In this document: in pieces, positions 61,557 to 64,000 of the stretch
How the letters are laid out: each line of letters opens with the position of its first letter
Position numbering within the stretch: position 1 is the stretch's first letter
Assembly (NCBI RefSeq): GCF_002007205.1
Contig: NZ_LAZS01000006.1
Coordinates: 558,001-622,000 of the forward strand
Source: Ensifer adhaerens
Lineage (GTDB): Bacteria; Pseudomonadota; Alphaproteobacteria; Rhizobiales; Rhizobiaceae
Direction of reading: 5' to 3'
DNA length: 64,000 nucleotides
Position numbers and translations under genes: made by a program
Notes under the pieces: generated by a model
What the model was told of the DNA's origin: nothing
The model's database searches: none
Seen by the model: the letters and a program-made list of their open reading frames with translations, nothing else

Positions 61557-63037
61557 TCGTACTGTTCCCGGTATTTGCGCACGATGTAGAGCGCGTAAAT
61601 GTTGAGGCCGAGCGTGATGACGAAGAGCGTGATGCCCAGCGCGAAGGCCACCAGCGTCTGCGGCGAGGTAAACTCGAGGTCGCCGGTCAGCTGGTTGACG
61701 ATCTTCACGGTCACCGTCGTCATCGGCTCGAAGGGATTGATCTGCATGCGGGCTGCAACGCCTGCGGCCAGCACCACGATCATGGTTTCGCCGACGGCGC
61801 GCGATGCGGTCAGGAGAAGAGCGCCGACGATGCCCGGAAGGGCTGCCGGAAGAATGACCTTCTTGACCGTCTCCGAGCGGGTCGCACCAAGACCGAGGGA
61901 GCCGTCACGCAGCGCCCGCGGCACCTGGGTGATGATGTCGTCCGACAGCGAGGACACGAACGGGATCAGCATGATGCCCATGACGATACCGGCGGTCAGA
62001 ACGCTCTGCGCCTGAATGAAGTTCTGGTAGTCGCCGGTGACGAGACCGTTCAGCTGGGCGGAGATGTCGCGCAGGAACGGACCGACGGTCACCAGCGCGA
62101 AGAAACCGTAGACGATGGTCGGGATGCCGGCGAGCACTTCGAGCAACGGCTTGGCCGTCGAGCGCAGCCGCGGGCTGGCATACTCCGCCATGTAGATGGC
62201 GGCGAAGAGGCCGATCGGCACGGCAAAGAGCATGGCGACGAAGGCGATGTAGAGCGTGCCGGCGAGAAGCGGGATCAGGCCGAACTGACCGGAAGCGCCA
62301 CCGCTGCCGGCAGCGGCAAAGCGCGGATCCCAGACGGTGCCGAAGAAGAACTCGAAGGGCGAGACCATGGTGAAGAAGCGGCCGGCTTCCGACAGCATCG
62401 AGGCGACGATGCCGACCGTCGTCAGAATGGCGATGGAAGACGCGACGATCAACGAGCCGAGAATGACCCGCTCAACCTGGTTGCGCGCGCGGAAGCGGGC
62501 GGCGACGTTGCGGATGGCGTAGATGCCGCCGACAATCGCAATCAGCAACACGACCGCGCTCTTCAGCCAGAGGTTGGTCGCAGTCATCGCGTTGAAATGC
62601 TTTGCAGCGGCGATCATGTAGGGCTCGCCTTCGCCGGCGAGGGCAACCCCCTTGGACGCGAGCGTCGCGCGCAGATTGGCGGCGCCGCTCTCAAGGGCTG
62701 CAAGCTCCTCGCCGCTCAGGCGCAGCAGGCCGCCGGCAACGGATTTGACCTGACCGAGCGCGAGCTGCACGGCGGCAGGGCCCTGGCTCTGGACGGTATC
62801 CGGCAGGGTCGCGCGCGTGCTTCCGTCGATGTAGACGGGAGCGGTAATGAGCCAGGCGCCGAGAACGAGAGCAGCGGGCAGCATCGCCCAGATGGCGACG
62901 TAGCTGCCGTGATAGCCCGGCAGGGAATGAAGGTTGGAGAGCTTGCCGCCGGACAGAGCCAGCGAACGGGCGCGGCCGGCAAAATAAGCAATGAAACCAA
63001 TAACAACAATGAACAAAAGAAGGAGCGAAGTACTCAT
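61553..63037 (-). CDS. pstC: Phosphate ABC transporter permease PstC
   Basis: 494 residues, also longer than E. coli PstC (319), with several N-terminal spans and an extra periplasmic segment before the core. The core has IPLLAGTLYIAFVAMLFAVPIGLFAAIYMAEYA and the EAA-type loop RDGSLGLGATRSETVKKVILPAALPGIVGAL. ATG at 63037 after GGGAGACG; the upstream extension to 63196 crosses the hairpin after pstS and is rejected. Confidence 0.94.
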   Translation of the reverse strand: MSTSLLLLFIVVIGFIAYFAGRARSLALSGGKLSNLHSLPGYHGSYVAIWAMLPAALVLGAWLITAPVYIDGSTRATLPDTVQSQGPAAVQLALGQVKSVAGGLLRLSGEELAALESGAANLRATLASKGVALAGEGEPYMIAAAKHFNAMTATNLWLKSAVVLLIAIVGGIYAIRNVAARFRARNQVERVILGSLIVASSIAILTTVGIVASMLSEAGRFFTMVSPFEFFFGTVWDPRFAAAGSGGASGQFGLIPLLAGTLYIAFVAMLFAVPIGLFAAIYMAEYASPRLRSTAKPLLEVLAGIPTIVYGFFALVTVGPFLRDISAQLNGLVTGDYQNFIQAQSVLTAGIVMGIMLIPFVSSLSDDIITQVPRALRDGSLGLGATRSETVKKVILPAALPGIVGALLLTASRAVGETMIVVLAAGVAARMQINPFEPMTTVTVKIVNQLTGDLEFTSPQTLVAFALGITLFVITLGLNIYALYIVRKYREQYE

Positions 63038-63093
63038 CGGCACGTCTCCCCGGCATCGCCCGTCATGGGTGCCGGCCAATCGAATGAAGGCAT

Positions 63094-63122
63094 GCCCCGG
63101 CGCGAAGACTTCGCGCCGGGGC
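63094..63122 (-). promoter_or_regulatory. 13-bp hairpin between pstS and pstC
   Basis: GCCCCGGCGCGAA pairs perfectly with TTCGCGCCGGGGC around a three-base loop, nine bases after the pstS stop. No U-run follows in the leftward direction. It probably protects the pstS part of the mRNA and limits read-through, giving excess binding protein. Confidence 0.8.
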
Positions 63123-63131
63123 TTGTCGTTA

Positions 63132-64000
63132 TCAGAGCATGTTGCCGGCCGAGAAGGCCTTGCGGATTTCTTCGCGCTCAGCGTCCGGAGCGGCAACCAG
63201 GCCGTACTCGGCGAGCGGGCTGTCCGGGCCGATCATCTGGTCGTCGAGGAAGAATTCAACATATTCCTTGAGACCCGGGATAACGCCGAGATGCGCCTTC
63301 TTGACGTAGAAGAACAGCGGGCGGGAAACCGGATACTCGCCGGAAGCGATCGTTTCGGTCGACGGAACGATGCCGTTGACGGTCGCGACCTTCAGCTTGT
63401 CGGCGTTGTTTTCGTAGAAGGACAGGCCGAACACGCCGATGCCGTTCTTGTTGGCAGCGATGCGGGCGAGCGTCTCGGTGTAGTCGCCGTCGATGTCGAC
63501 AGCCATGCCGTCCTTGCGGACTGCGACGCACTTGCTGTGCTGCTGCTTTTCATCGGCAACGGCAGCCTTGATCACGTCAACCGCGCCGGCGTTCTTGCAG
63601 CCTGCAGCGAGGATCTTCTCTTCGAAGACTTCGCGGGTGCCGTGCTTTTCGCCCGGGATGTAAGCGGCGATTTCGACGGCCGGAAGGGCGGCGTTGACGT
63701 CCGACCACTTCTTGTAGGGGTTGGCGACGATCTTGCCGTCGACGACGACTTCGGCAGCGAGCGCCTTGTAGAGGTCTTCCGGCTTCAGGGCGAGGTCGGC
63801 ATTGCCGGCGTCGGTCGCGAAGACGATGCCGTCATAGCCGATCTTGACTTCCTGGATTTCGGTCACGCCAGCGGCCTTGCAGGCCTCGACTTCGCTGTCC
63901 TTGATCTTGCGCGAGGAGTTGGCGATGTCGATGGTGTCAGGGCCGACGCCCTTGCAGAATTCCTTGAGGCCAGCGGACGAACCGCCGGATTCGACGACCG
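63132..64000 (-). CDS. pstS: Phosphate-binding protein PstS, 5' end outside window
   Basis: About 289 C-terminal residues are visible. The phosphate-binding loop is seen as VESGGSSAGLKEF (SGGSSAG) near the right edge, with DTIDIANSSRKI after it and the C-terminal LFFYVKKAHLGVIPGLKEYVEFFLDD. The GTG inside the frame at 63866 is not the start. This is the first gene of the pst-pho operon; its promoter and any Pho box lie beyond the window. Confidence 0.95.
   Translation of the reverse strand, partial: VVESGGSSAGLKEFCKGVGPDTIDIANSSRKIKDSEVEACKAAGVTEIQEVKIGYDGIVFATDAGNADLALKPEDLYKALAAEVVVDGKIVANPYKKWSDVNAALPAVEIAAYIPGEKHGTREVFEEKILAAGCKNAGAVDVIKAAVADEKQQHSKCVAVRKDGMAVDIDGDYTETLARIAANKNGIGVFGLSFYENNADKLKVATVNGIVPSTETIASGEYPVSRPLFFYVKKAHLGVIPGLKEYVEFFLDDQMIGPDSPLAEYGLVAAPDAEREEIRKAFSAGNML

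Overview
The window is 64 kb of ordinary, GC-rich alphaproteobacterial chromosome. The gene set and order point to a member of the Rhizobiaceae close to Sinorhizobium/Ensifer: pstS-pstC-pstA-pstB-phoU-phoB next to gcrA, argD-argF, hslO and apaG; a SAM-II riboswitch ahead of metZ; podJ; and short GC-rich palindromic repeats typical of rhizobia. No phage, insertion sequence, CRISPR array, conjugation gene or obvious horizontally acquired island was seen. This assignment rests on recognised families and remembered synteny, not on a search.

Layout. 1-7.9 kb: arginine/guanidino-acid metabolism (an AruI-like ThDP decarboxylase, cut by the window edge, and an AruH-like transaminase), a TetR regulator, and a divergent polar amino acid ABC importer ending in an M20 amidohydrolase. 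8.1-10.7 kb: cyanide-insensitive-type bd oxidase (two subunits plus a 38-residue DUF2474 protein). 11-12.7 kb: chorismate mutase and an aminotransferase. 12.7-18.2 kb: mscL, a 1167-residue transporter-histidine kinase-receiver fusion, and a convergent LuxR-type response regulator. 18.3-25.2 kb: DUF952 protein and pyrD, a MATE exporter, a CAP-domain lipoprotein, a TPR-methyltransferase, a YitT protein, and an Rrf2 regulator with an AhpD-like protein. 25.2-28.8 kb: helicase and PdeM nuclease of the ligase-associated repair set, separated by a 176-bp repeat element. 28.9-31 kb: an Lrp-type sensor domain and a TauE exporter with its partner. 31.3-35.1 kb: the polarity protein PodJ. 35.6-41.3 kb: a fatty acid beta-oxidation operon. 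41.5-49.9 kb: assorted transporters, methyltransferase, regulators and small proteins. 50-57 kb: tRNA-Gly, dcd, metZ, apaG, hslO, argF, argD. 57-64 kb: gcrA and the pst-pho operon, with pstS running off the right edge.

How parts work together. The left end reads as arginine or related compound import and catabolism under a local TetR regulator. The fad operon is headed by a near-perfect 26-bp operator-like palindrome. metZ is controlled by a SAM-II aptamer followed by two mutually exclusive hairpins, the second a U-tailed terminator. The gcrA upstream region holds six GANTC methylation sites in 232 bp, which fits a regulator that reads GANTC methylation. The pst operon has a 13-bp hairpin between pstS and pstC. 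The most rewarding non-coding signals are the metZ leader, the argD leader (consensus promoter with a hairpin at the predicted +1), the gcrA GANTC cluster, the Rrf2 and fad palindromes, and an unexplained 14-bp inverted repeat downstream of the bd oxidase operon.
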